From positions 1 through 39,442 of the IMG/VR virus record IMGVR_UViG_3300020395_000033: DNA of 39,442 bases; one strand, given 5' to 3'. The notes beneath the pieces are model-generated. The model had not been told where the DNA came from, did no database searches, and saw only the letters and a program-made list of their open reading frames with translations. This document shows, piece by piece, positions 3,744 through 17,700 of the stretch. Within the stretch, counting starts at the first letter, position 1. Each line of letters starts with the position of its first letter. This DNA comes from a virus. The position numbers were made by a program, and so were the translations under genes.

Positions 3744-5705
3744 ATGCCAGTCACACAGTTTACTAACTTAGATTTTGATCAAATTAAGGCACAGATAAAG
3801 AATTATCTGTCAGCGAACTCGAATTTCACTGATTTTGACTTTGAGGGATCTAATTTTGCGATTTTAATCGATACTTTAGCGTACAATACCTATATTAACT
3901 CCTTTAATGCGAACTTAGTTGCTAATGAATCGTTCCTAGACTCTGCTACATTACGTGAAAATGTGGTTTCTTTGGCACGAAACATAGGATATGTACCTAG
4001 ATCTAATACTGCTGCTAAGGCATCTATCACTTTTAGGGTAGAAATTGATGATGCTGCTTCTCAAGTACCTTTTGTTACCTTAAAACCTGGTTTAGTGGCG
4101 GTTGGACAAGCAAATCAAAGCACATATCGCTTCTCTATACCTGAAGCAATCAGTGCAATCGTTGAAAATCATACAAATGATGATGGTAGTGTAAGTAGAG
4201 TTGCTTATTTTGGTACTCAAACCAATCCTATTACTGTTTATCAAGGAAGTTTGGTTGAAAATACCTTTCTTGTGATGACAAATCAAGATCAACGCTTTAT
4301 TTTAGATAATCCTCAGATAGATAGCTCCACAATTACTGTTTTTGTAAGTAAGAACAATACATCTGGGTTAGGAAGACAATTTAAAAAGATCGATAACATC
4401 CTAAATTTAAGCAAAGATTCGGAAATTTTCCTAATACAGGAGATTCAGGACGAGAAATTTGAGATTTTATTCGGTGATGGGTTCTTTGGTAAGAAATTAG
4501 AGAACAATAATCAGATCATAGCACGTTATATTGTAACAGATGGTGCTAAAGGTAACGGTGCTAAGGCATTTGACTTCCAAGGAAGCATTATTGATCAAAA
4601 TGGAGCAACTAAGATACCAAAACAGAACGTATCCATTACTACTGTACAAGGTGCTATAAACGGTTCTGACATAGAGAACATCAACTCTATCAAGTATATG
4701 GCTCCTCGGATGTATTCCGCACAATACAGGGCGGTTACACCAAGGGATTATGAGGCAATTATATCACAGATATACCCTGCGACAGAATCTGTAGCAGTAG
4801 TTGGTGGTGAAGAAATGGATCCACCTCAATTTGGTACTGTTAGAATTAGTATTAAACCTAAAAATGGTACTTATGTATCTGATTTTGATAAACAATACAT
4901 TAAAAATGAGTTAAAGAACTACGCTATTGCTGGTATTAACTCAAAGATTGTTGATCTTAAGGTGCTATATGTGGAGATTGATTCAACAATTTATTATAAT
5001 ACATCACAAGTTGCTACTCCAGATACATTAAAGACTAAAATTACCAATGCTTTAGCCACTTATTCCAATACAGTTGATATTAATAAGTTTGGTGGTAGGT
5101 TCAAGCACAGTAAAACGGTTCAGTTGATTGATAGAGTTCATAATGGTATTACATCAAACATCACTAAAGTACGTATTAGAAGGGATTTAAAGGCACTTCT
5201 AAATCAATTTGCTCAGTATGAACTATGTTTTGGTAATAGATTCTTTATTAACCCTGAAGGATATAACATTAAGAGTACTGGATTTAAGATTATTGGGCAT
5301 GATAAGGTTGTTCATCTAACTGATGTTCCTAATAAGGATGAAAAAGGAAACTTAGATGGATCTATGAAGGGTGTTTTGAGTATTGTTTCTCAAGACGAGA
5401 ACAGTACATTTAAGATTATTGCTAAATCTGTTGGTACAGTTGATTATAAAAAAGGTGAAATATTAATCAATACGATTAATATAGTATCAACTGAGGCTGC
5501 TAATGATGTTGTTGAGATACAAGCATTCCCAGATTCAAATGATGTAATTGGTTTGAAAGACTTATATCTTAGTTTTGATGTTTCTAATAGTAAGATAAAT
5601 ATGGTTAAGGATGTAATTGCTTCTGGCGAAGATGTATCAGGAATCGTGTTCTCCAGAGATTATTATACCTCAAGTTATTCAAACGGAGAACTAGAGAGAA
5701 AATAA
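3744..5705 (+). CDS. gp6: Baseplate wedge subunit gp6 (Baseplate_J-like)
   Basis: 653 aa against 660 aa in T4. The N-terminus (FTNLDFDQIK, then DFEGSNFAILIDTLAYNTY) and the early SFLDSATLRENVVSLARNIGY segment are typical of gp6. The central segment MAPRMYSAQYRAVTPRDYEAI is the Baseplate_J/gp6 core signature. In T4, gp6 forms the continuous dodecameric ring that holds the wedges together and changes shape during sheath contraction. The stop abuts the start of the giant ORF with no spacer (TAA at 5703-5705, ATG at 5706), so the two are almost certainly co-transcribed and translationally linked. Confidence 0.93.
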   Translation: MPVTQFTNLDFDQIKAQIKNYLSANSNFTDFDFEGSNFAILIDTLAYNTYINSFNANLVANESFLDSATLRENVVSLARNIGYVPRSNTAAKASITFRVEIDDAASQVPFVTLKPGLVAVGQANQSTYRFSIPEAISAIVENHTNDDGSVSRVAYFGTQTNPITVYQGSLVENTFLVMTNQDQRFILDNPQIDSSTITVFVSKNNTSGLGRQFKKIDNILNLSKDSEIFLIQEIQDEKFEILFGDGFFGKKLENNNQIIARYIVTDGAKGNGAKAFDFQGSIIDQNGATKIPKQNVSITTVQGAINGSDIENINSIKYMAPRMYSAQYRAVTPRDYEAIISQIYPATESVAVVGGEEMDPPQFGTVRISIKPKNGTYVSDFDKQYIKNELKNYAIAGINSKIVDLKVLYVEIDSTIYYNTSQVATPDTLKTKITNALATYSNTVDINKFGGRFKHSKTVQLIDRVHNGITSNITKVRIRRDLKALLNQFAQYELCFGNRFFINPEGYNIKSTGFKIIGHDKVVHLTDVPNKDEKGNLDGSMKGVLSIVSQDENSTFKIIAKSVGTVDYKKGEILINTINIVSTEAANDVVEIQAFPDSNDVIGLKDLYLSFDVSNSKINMVKDVIASGEDVSGIVFSRDYYTSSYSNGELERK

Positions 5706-8700
5706 ATGAGTCTAGATTTCGATAAGAGAGTACAAGTCAATACTATAATTGAGAAGCAACTTCCTCAATTTTTAGTATCCGATTTTCCAAACGCAACTGA
5801 GTTTTTTAAACAGTATTACCTCTCACAAGAATTTCAAGGTGGTCCAACCGATTTAATTGATAATTTTGATCGTTATCTGAAGGCAGATAATCTAGTTCCT
5901 GAAGTTGTTATCGGAACTACATCTATTACTTCTTATATTAATGAGATTGATAAGACAATTACAGTTGAATCCACAAAAGGATTTCCTGATGAATATGGTC
6001 TATTAAAGATTGATAATGAAATAATCACTTATACAAGTAAAACAGATACTAATTTCTTTGGTTGTATACGTGGTTTTAGTGGTATTACTGGTTTTGGTAT
6101 TGATATAGCATCATCTTTAGATAATACAAATAATCAAGATTTAGTATTTGAGGAAACAAGTTCTGCTGAACATACTAATGGTTCTACAGTTACTAATCTT
6201 AGCGTACTTTTCTTACAAGAGTTCTATCATAAACTCAAAAAAACCTTTTTACCTGGTTTAGAAGATAATGATTTTGTAGAAGGTCTTGATGTTGGTAATT
6301 TCATTAAGCATGCAAGATCTTTCTATCAATCAAAAGGTATTGCTGAATCAGTTCATATATTATTCAAAGTATTATATGGTGTAGATTCTGAGGTATTGGA
6401 TCTAGAAGAAAGGTTAATTAAACCTTCTAGTGCTGAGTATATTCGTAGAGAAGTTGTTATTGCTGAAGCAATTATTGGAGATCCAGCTTTATTGATTGGA
6501 CAAACTATAACAAAATCAACAGATCTAAGAACATCTGCTTCTGTATCGGAAGTTGAAATATTTGAAAGAAATCTTGGTATTGGAGCAAATATTAGAAAAA
6601 CTTACTATAAAATTTCTTTATTTGTTGGATTTAGTGATAGAGATCTAATTGAAGGAACATTTACTATTCCAGGTAAAACAAAAGTTTTAGGTACAACACC
6701 AGCGAATTCCTCTGTAATAACCGTAGATTCTACAATAGGTTTCCCTAGTAGTGGAACATTAGTTAGTGGAACAGGGGCAGCTCGTATCAATAATTCTAAT
6801 ATTACATATACATCTAAGACTGTAAATCAATTCTTAGGGTGTAGTGGTATAATTACTCCTATTGAAGACACTGATGATATAAGAGCAAATGAAACTGTAT
6901 TTGGATATGAAAATGGTGATTTAACCAGAAGAGTTGACTTAAGAATCACTGGTGTTTTATCAGAGTTTGTTCCTGATGGAAATATTAATTTAGTTGAAGA
7001 ACAAGAAAAGATTTATAGTAAGAATGTTGGAGAGAGTATTCCTTCTTATGATAGTCAAAATATTAATGACCAAGATAGAACATATAAGCAAATATTTGCC
7101 AATTCATGGAAATATAACACAAGTAGTCGTTATCAAGTGGAATCATGGGTAGGAAACCCAGTTCTATTAAGTAAAATTGATAAAACTAGTCTGGCTATAG
7201 GAGATGTTATTGAAATATTTGAAAGATATGGATTACAAGTTCTTGGAACAGCAACAATATCAGGTATTGATGAGAGTGATAATTCCTTAACTGGATTGGA
7301 TAACTTAAATCTTAATATTGATCCAAACAAAAAATATGATATTCGTAGAGCTATAAAGAAAGCAAAAACAACTGGATATTCTAATGTAGTTTCTTTAGGT
7401 GATAATGAAAATACTTATCTTGCTGATTCTTTAAATGTATATGTTGATGGTAATACTGAAGGATACGTAGCATCAAACTCATTGCCAAGTTATGATATAG
7501 CAGTAGAACTTTTTAAATCTTCATTTGAAACTGGTAATAACGATACATTGAGTCTACCACAACAGGTAGATCCATTAGATCCATCTATAGCAATTGATTA
7601 TCTTCAAATTAATTTTAGTTCACCTACTAAATTTAATACGGGAGATGCTGTAATATATCAAGCAGTAGATACAGTGGGAGTAGCAGCAACAACTCTTGTT
7701 GGAGTATCTACTTTAAACAATGATAATACAACAAGAGTATTTTATGTTGATGTAACACCAGATAAAACTGGTATAAAATTACACGATTCTGTTGGTTCTA
7801 TTGGTATATCTACTGTTATTTTAAATAAACCAGATACTTTTGATCTTGGTGGTGTTAATCATGTATTCACTCTTCAGGATCATTATAATAGAGATTTAAC
7901 TTATAATCCTATATTAAGGAAGTTTCCATTATCACAAGATCTTTATATAACTGAATTAGGTGAAGATGCTACTGATAATGTAGGTGTATTGATTGATGGT
8001 GTTGAAATTAGATCATCATTAGGTGAAGATGCTGTTGAATATGGTGAAATAACAAATATTGATGTTTTTAATAGTGGTGAAGGATATGATGTATGTAATC
8101 CACCAAAATTAGTAATTGAAAATCCTGTTGTTGGTGGTGCTACTACAGCATTAGCAGAACCAGTAATTAATGGAACTGTTAAAGAAGTTATTATTGAAAC
8201 GCAACTTTTTGATATTGATACATGCCGTTCAGTTTCATTAACTGGTGGTAATGGTAAAGGATGCCTTTTAGAACCTGAAGTTGGTCCTAGATTTAGGGAA
8301 ATTAAATTTAATAGTCAAGATGTAATATTTAATGGTGGTGTTGATCCAGTAGAAGAAGTCATTGCATTTGAGGATGCTCATAAACTATTCAATGGTGAAA
8401 GAATTTTTTATGATAGTAATGGTAATGAGGAGTTGGGAATAGGTGAATTTAAATCTAATGCTACATTAGTTACTGATTATTTGGTAAATGGTTCTGCATA
8501 TTTTGTAAAAGTTCTTAATCCTAAGAATGTAAGACTATTCAATAGTGAAATTGATGCTTTAACTGGTCCAAATGGTATTAATACTATTGGATTCTCAACT
8601 ACTAGTAATGGAATTCATAAATTTAGAACAGAATCAAAAAATACAATAAAATCTGTTAAGGTTATTACTCCAGGAACTGGTTATTCATATAAGAAACTTA

Positions 8701-11700
8701 TCGTTAAACCTGTTGGTATTTCTACTGCTTATGATTCTATCCATTTTGAGAATCATGGGTTCAGTGAAGGTGATACTATTAACTATGCCACAATGGAACA
8801 TAATGGATCTAGTGATCCAATAACAGGATTAAGTACTTATAATGAATATACTGTAATTAAGATAGATGATAATACATTTAGACTTTCTGATAATGGTGTT
8901 GTAGATGCTCCAGATTGGGAAGAAGCAAAAGCATATGTTGTTGATGATTTAGTAAAAGAATCGGATAATACTTATATTTGTGTAACTAATCATACGTCAT
9001 CCAGTGCATTTATAGATGATTATTCTAAATGGGAGTTAACTAAGAAAAAGGACGATTATGTAAGGGGTAAGTATGTTAATCTTACTAGTACAGGAACTGG
9101 ATACAATGTATTCAAGTATCCAGATATAAAAGTTAAAGCTAATGTTTCTTTTGCTTCAACTGTTACTGGAGAAATTAATTTTACTCCTATTATAACTGGA
9201 AATATTATAGGTGCTGATTTATATGAAAAAGGTTCTCATTATGGATCAGAAACCGTAAATCATGATAAAGGTCCAGATACAACTATACAAAATGGTAAAG
9301 AAGCTGAACTTAATGCTATTGTATCTGGTGGTAGAATTGTTGAGGTTCAAGTTCTTAATAGAGGAAAGGAATATTATTCACTACCTGAAATTAAGATAAG
9401 TGGTTCTGGAAATGGTGCTAAGTTTAAACCTGTTATATCTGACGGTCAATTAATTGAGGTTGTTGTAATAAATCGAGGAATTGGATATTCTGCTGCTGAT
9501 ACTTTTGCTTATGCCGATTCTAGAGGTAAAAATGGATTATTTGAGTCAAGAGTTAAAAAATTATATTTGGATGATTCGTATAAACATGGAGAGTTTCATC
9601 TAGAACCACATGGAGATGATAAAGTTACTCTAAGTGCTCATGGATATGGTGCGACATTACAAGGAGCATTTAATAAACTTAATACTGGTGGTCACTCCGC
9701 TATTATTGGATGGGCATATGATGGTAATCCAATATACGGTCCTTATGGTTTTGAAGAAGCAGATAAGTATGGTTCAACCATAAAGAGGATGGAGTCTGGG
9801 TATAGAACAAATCGTGTTAAGATTGAGAATAATATTAATGCTGGTATTAGACCTTCATTAGCAAAATTCCCTATAGGATCATTTGTTAATGATTGGACAT
9901 ATACAAATGAAGGGGATCTTGATGATCATAATGGTAGATTCTGTAAGACTCCAGAATTTCCTAGAGGAATATATGCCTATTTTGCTACAGTTGATGTTAG
10001 TTTACAACCAGTATATCCATATTTTATAGGAAAAACTTATAGATTACCATTTATTAAAGATAATAATAGATTGGATCAATCATTTGATTTTAACAATTCA
10101 ACTTTATCAAGAAATACATTCCCATATAAAGTAAATGAAACATATGCGGATAATGATTTTATTATAGAATCTAATGAGATTGTTAGACAAATGTCTACTA
10201 TAGAATCTGTTACTACAGGTTCTGTAACGGATTTCCAAATATTAGATGGTGGATCTGGATATAAAGTTGGTGATTTTACTGTATTTGATAATACGGGAAC
10301 TAATGGAACTGGTGCTAGAGCTATAGTTGATGAAATTGTTGGTATAGGTGTATCGACATTAAAAACAGAAACACTTAAATATGAGAATGCTGTGTTTACT
10401 TGGGATAATGACTTCCAAGTATCTGCTCATTATAGACCAGAAATTAAATTTGGTAATAATGATAGTGTTGTAGTATCTGGGTTAAGTACATCAAATTTAG
10501 CATTAACAGATTCATTTGCTGTTGGAGTCAAATCAGATACGATGACTCTGGTAAAAGAATTACCTGCTAATACTAATCCTAACGGAACAGTTGAGGATAT
10601 CTACGTTAACACAATATCAAATCTTGTTTCAATTGGATCATCTATTAAGATTGATGATGAATACCTAAAAGTACTGAATTTATATCCTATAGGATCAATA
10701 ATCAGGGTTAAGAGATTTACTAACGCTCCAATTGTTTCTTATGGAGCAACAATCAACACTGTTGCTGATAAAATTACTATTCCAGTTAAATCTAACAAAT
10801 TCCCTTCAAGAACTAATGATTTAGTATATTTTAACTCTACTTTATCAGTTGGTTTAGGAACTACTGGTGGTTCTTCTATCAATTATTCTATTGGTGAGAA
10901 TAACAATCAAGTTCCAATTCCTGCACAAAGTATTTACATACCAAATCATCCATTTGAAACAGGTCAGAAAGTATTCTTTAGAAAGGATGTATTATCACAA
11001 CCTGCTGCCACTTCACTTATGATGAGTGAACTGATTGATGGTAGTGGAATTCAGAATATTCCAGATATATCTTCTGGTGTATCTGAGATGTATGTTATTG
11101 ATAAGGGTACTGATTATATTGGTTTAGCGTTTGATGCTGGTAAGGCACACACTACTAATGGAGTATTTTTCTATGGTACTGGATCAAATAGTTATGAATA
11201 TTCTTTAGAATCTGATTATGAACAAGTAACTGGTGATATTAGTAGATTAGCGACTACAGTAATGACAAAAGTTGCTGCTGCTGATACAACAACACATGGA
11301 TTGAGTAATGGTGATGTTATTAGTTTGGAAGTTATTCCAAATCATGTTGTTGGGTATGGAAATACTCAAGAAATAGATGTTCGCTATAATGAGGAATTTG
11401 AAAAGTTAACATTTAATCCTCAACAATTTGATTCTACTGGTATATCTACTACTAGTGATACTATTGATCCAAATACGATTACAATAGTAAATCATGGATA
11501 TAAAACAGGTGATAAGGTATTTTACGATAGTGATGATGTTATTAGTGGACTTGAAATAGGATCATATTATATTCATGAAATAGATTCATCAAAATTCTAC
11601 TTAACTGAAACTCTAAAGGATGCTCAAGATTTCCCAGCTAAAGTCATTGGAATTACTACTGTAGGATCTACAACTGCTACACATACATTCTCTATTATTA

Positions 11701-14700
11701 ATCCACAAATTACTGTTGTTAAGAATTCCACATTAACTTTTGGATTATCAACAGCAACATTATCAGGATTTGATTTTAATCTTTATTATGATAAGGAGTT
11801 TAAGAATAAATTTGATAATTCTGATGATACTACAGAATTTAATGTTAGTAAATCTGGAACTATCGGTGATGATGTAGTTGGTGCTGCTTTATCCATGACT
11901 TGTACTAAGTCTACACCAAGTAAATTATTTTATTCACTTGATAAATCTGGTTATATAAGCACTGCTGATAAAGATGTTCCTAATTATTCTGAAATAGTAT
12001 TTGTTGAAAGTAACTATAATGGTGATTATGAAATATTTGATGTTGATAATGAGTCATTTAAAATTTCACCAAGATCTATTCCAGAATTAAATGAATATAA
12101 GGTAGAAGATTGTGATAAATTAGAATATTCAACAAAAGCTTCTGATATTGTTGGTTCAATTAAAGGTTTAAGAACAATATCGACTGGTTTTTCTTATAAG
12201 AAGGCTCCTAAATTTAGTTATGTTTCTAGTGATAATGGTAGAAATGCTAATATTGTAGCATTATCAACTTCAATTGGTAATATAAACCAATTAAGAATTA
12301 ATGATATTGGATTTGAGTATTCTTCTGATAATACATTAAGACCAGAAGTTTTCATATCACCAATTATTGGTGTAGATGATTTGGATGAAGTTGGATCTAT
12401 TAATATTATTAATGGTGGATTAAATTATCTTAGTTCTCCAGATTTATTACTTTATGATCCACAAAATAAAAAAGTTGTTGATTCAAATTCATTAGTAGCT
12501 ATAGTTCCCGAACAATCAATTTCTGAGGTTGAAATTATTGCTCCAATAAAGGGTTTAAGTTCAGTAAATCATAGAATAGTTTCTATCAATAATTCTAATG
12601 GTATAGGTATCAACTCAATGACAGTGGAGAGTGAAACTGTTGCTGTATGTTACCTACAAACCCCTATAAATGGTTTTAAAAACGCTCCATTCGCTGAAGG
12701 TGATGAAATCTTCGTTGAAGGTATTCAACGTGTTGGAGAGGCAGGTATAGGTGTTAGTAACACTGGGGCTACAGCAACTACAGTAGTTGGTGAGGGATTT
12801 AACTCCTCAGATTATGATTATAGTTTCTTTAAAGTAAAATCTTATACAGCATCTAACCCAGATGTATTGAGATTTGATCTAGTTGGTGTTACGACTTTCC
12901 CTGGTGATCCTAAAGTTTTCCAATCTGGTTATGCTAATATTGTTAATAGAAAGGTTTATCCAGAATTACAAGTAATACAAAATAGATCTGAGTTCTCTAT
13001 TGATGAATCTATATCAATTAAAGAATCTGGTACTTATATCAAGAAAAATATTAAAGTAGTAGATTATAGAGACGATTTTATTAAAATTGACGGTAAAGAT
13101 GAATTAAAAGTTGGAGATAGATTTATTGGTGATGTTAGTGGAACAAGTGCTACTGTAACATCTATTGATGTTGGTAAAGGTAAATTTAATGTTGATTATT
13201 CAAGTAGAATTAACGTTGGATGGAATGATGATATTGGTAAATTAAATGAAGATTATCAAGTTACTTCCGATAACGATTATTATCAGAATTTATCATATTC
13301 CGTTAAGAGTCCAATTACTTGGGATAAGTTTGTAGATCCAGTTAATAGACTAGTACATCCATCAGGATTAAAGAATTTTGGTGATGTTGTAATACAAAAT
13401 TCTGGAAATTTTGCTGGAGTAACAACACAATCTATAGAACCAACAATTGTATTGGATGTAATTGAGCAAAGAAGAGTTGATACTATTAATAATTTTGATT
13501 TAGTTGTTGATTATGATAAACTTGATAATAAGTCAAAATTTATAGAATTCCAGAATGTAAAGTTAACAGATTATACAAAATGTTTAACAAATAGAGTACT
13601 AATACATGATGATATTAGTCATAGGTTCTCTAGTGTTGGTTTACAGGATTTATTTACTGAAATTGAAGAAATTAATGGAAATTTTGCAAAATATTTAATT
13701 CAGGTAACAGATCCAGATACATTTGATGTTCAAATAAGTGATTTGGTTGTTTTAACCACAACTGAAGATGCTTCTTTATTAGAAAAAACAAGTGATTATA
13801 GTAATATTAAGTTGGGTGATTTTAGTACTGAAGCTGATGCTGAAAGAAAGGCTTTAATTTTTACACCAACAGATTTATATGATAAGGATCATGATATTAA
13901 GGTATTAAAAACTACATTTAGTACAGATGTTCCTGGTGGTGGAGTTTCATCAACAAATCAAACTTTTGGATGTGTTTCTTTAAATGGATCCAATACAACA
14001 ATTAGTAGTGGTACAACTAGTGTTACTGGTACTATTACAGAAACTTTAGTTAATGGTGATTATGAATATAATTTAAGTGTTGTTGATCTTGATTTAAACA
14101 GTACAGATGCTGGATATAATAAAGTTATTCCAGATAAGATTGGATCTTATTTAAGTTCTTGGGAAACAAGACAGAGATCTAATGGAACAACCTATAGAGT
14201 TGGATTTGCTGTTACTGAAATAACTTCTTCAACGACTGCTAAATTGATAGCTGTTAGTGAAGAAAGTATTAGTAATATTATTGTACATACTCCATTAACA
14301 AATATTACAGAGGATACTTATTCTTCAGTAATCGTTGGAACTGCTGGAGATATTGGATTCTTAGGTAGAGATGATCAGCAACCTGTTGTGTTGGGAATTA
14401 CTACAACAACCATTTACAGTTCACCTGATAACGATTTTAATGGATCGTTAACTGATATTCTTATATTAGATAATTTGCGTAGAGATTTAACATATAATGA
14501 AGTTATTCTTAATATTGATCATACAACTGATGAACTACAGTTAATAGAGTCTGTACTTGATACTGGTAAATTTGCTATCACTCATGATCCAATTGGTATT
14601 ATTACTGCTAGACATGAAAATAATACAGTTTATCTTGATATTATTAACGATAGAAATTCATCTTTAAATGCTGGTGTAAATGTAGTTGGATTAGGAACAA

Positions 14701-17700
14701 CAACTGCTGGAATAGGAACATATAGATTTAATGTTACAGGTCAACCAGAAGGTTCTGAAAGATCTTTAAGATTTGAATCAAAATATTCTGGAGAATCTGG
14801 AATATCAACAATTACACGTTTTTCTACATCAATTGACAGTTCTTTAAAATCATTGATTCGTGTTTCTTGTGGAGAAACAACTGTAATGCATCAAGTTATT
14901 ATGATGCAGGATCAAGATGGTGATGCTGTTGTTGTTGAATATCCTTATATTTCAAATAGTGGAACTGATGGAATTGGATCATTTGATACTTCAAATCCAG
15001 AATCTGGAATAATATCATTTAATTTTATTCCAGATGCTGAGTACACTTCATCTGTGGTTGAGGTTCAAGCGTATAATTCAATATTCCAAACTGTAAATGA
15101 TTTTGAAAATGAATCGGATATATTACATTATGGACCAGTTGTTAATGATCTAGTATTATCTGCTTATGATGGTCCTAATGGTGATAGGGCAAATAAGGTT
15201 AACTTTGATCTTAAACACGAAGAAACACCAATCTATTATAAGAGATTTAATCCAAGTGATTCTTCACAATTAGATTTAGTAAATGGTAAGTTTACTTTAC
15301 CTAATCATTTCTTTAACACTAATGAAGAGTTAACATATACTCCATACTCTTCCTTTATTGGTGTTCCTGCTATTGCTCCAGGAATTGCTTCTACTGAAGG
15401 TGCTTCTGGTATTATTAATACTTTACCTGAAAAGGTTTATGTTAAAGCAGTTTCTGGAAGTGAATTCTACTTATACAGTAAACAGGAATTTATTGCTGAT
15501 GGAGAACCTATAACATTTACCGATTCTGGATCTGGTAATGCTCATAAGTTCCAGATGAGTAAGGTTTTAAGTAAAACTGTAATTGGATTAGATGGAATTG
15601 TTCAACAACCAATATCCTATACAGCAGTAGAACATACTTTACTAGATGATGTACCTACTAAAGTAACTACTACAACTTCACTTATATTAAATGCTACTCA
15701 GAATGAAGGTTTAAATCTTGAGATAGAACAGTTTGCTTTGAGTGGAATTAGTTCAGTACAACCAAGAGATGTATTGAAAGTTGGTGATGAATTTATGAAG
15801 GTTATTGAAGTTGGTGTAACAGATTCCAATATTCAAATGCCACTTGAGGGTGATTTAGATGCGAATGGTAAATGGATACCACGTTTACCACCTATTAACT
15901 CTGAAGATGGAACTATAGCAGTAGTTAAAGTGAAGAGAGGTACTTTGGGTACTTCAGCACAGAATCATACTGCTGGAACAGAAGTTAGAGTTCATAGAGG
16001 ATCCTTTAATATTGTTGATAGTACAGTTTGGTTCTTAGATCCACCAAAAGGTAATACAAGACAGAGAAGAAGTGAAACAAATTTACCATATGTTAGAGCA
16101 GAATTTAGTGGAAGAACTTTCTTAAGAACAAATTATGATACCAATATGATATTTGATGATATATCAGATTCATTCACTGGTATTGGAAGAACTTATACAT
16201 TAACTGTTGGTGGTGCTAATACAATAACAGGTGTTGGTGTTGGAAATGGTATTCTATTCATTAACGGAGTATTCCAAACACCATTAACTCTTAATAATTT
16301 GGGTAATAATTATGAATTTGAAAATGATACTAATGTAGGTGTATCAAGTGTTATGTTTACTGGAATTACTTCTGAAAATGGAAGTAGAATCCAATCTGAA
16401 TATGATATCAACCAAAACCAGATTCCAAGAGGCGGTTTAATTGTTTCTATGGGTTCTACTCCTGGTCTCGGTTATGCTCCTCTTGTTGGTGCTAGAGTAA
16501 AACCAGAGAAGAAATCTTTTGGTAACGTTGTTGGTGTAATTACCAGTTTAGTTGGATTTGCTCATTCATCTCTTACTAATATTTCTATCGAAGATGCTGT
16601 ATATGATAATGTTAGTGGAATTATAACAGTAACAACTAACAATCAACATAATTTCTCATTAGATAATCCACCAACAGTTTTACTCAATGAATTAGAATTT
16701 GAGTGTAGTTCATCATATGCTGGAGTAACAACAACAGTATTCAATGATGATAATCGTTCGATACCTGTAGTGGCAATTACTTCAGAGAGAACTTTTGAAG
16801 CATTCTGTGGTGTTTCTACAATTAATCACAACTATGTTTCAGGTGGAACTTACTATAATGGTGGATATGTTTGTGAGTTTTATGATGATTTAACTTTTGG
16901 ATCTGGATATAGAGAACCAGTTTCGATTGGTGTTACTGATATTGCTTATGAGCACAGATTTGTATCTGCTGACAGCAATACTATTGTTAAGAACACTGGT
17001 GGTACAAATAGTACACAATATCAACCAACAAACGCAGAATATGAATCACATACTGGTGATTTACTTTTAACTATAGGACAGCATACTTTAGAAGAAGCAA
17101 CTGCCTATGATATTGATACTGCTTCTTATAGTGCTACTACAGGTAAATTAACAATCAATAAAACAGGACATGATTTTGTTGTTGGTGATTGGATTAAGAT
17201 TGTTGATCATGGAATAACATTTAAGTGTTCTATGGATAATAATGGATCAACTCATTCATATCCAAGACCAACTGATCCAATTAGTGGCAAATGGATTCAA
17301 GTAACCAATAAAACTGCCAATACCTTTAAGGTAGAAGTAGGAACATCTCCTATTGTTAAATTTACACCAACAACAGGAACTACATATGATCCTAATACTG
17401 GATTAATGGTATTGGAAATTGGAGCACATAATCTAACTGTTGGAACAAGTATTAAGATAGCAGAAGAAGGATTGAAGTTTAGTTGTGGATTTAATGGAGC
17501 AACTGGAACTGCTGCTGAGAAATCATATCCTAGATCTAATGGTAACGATCCATTCTATGATAGTGCTTTTAAGATTGAAGATGTAACTGAGACATCAATA
17601 ACAGTTCAGGTATTAACAACTATTCCATCTACTAACATAGATCCTCATACTTTTGTTGATGCTGTAGCAGATTGTGTAGAAACTGGTGGTGATTATGTTC

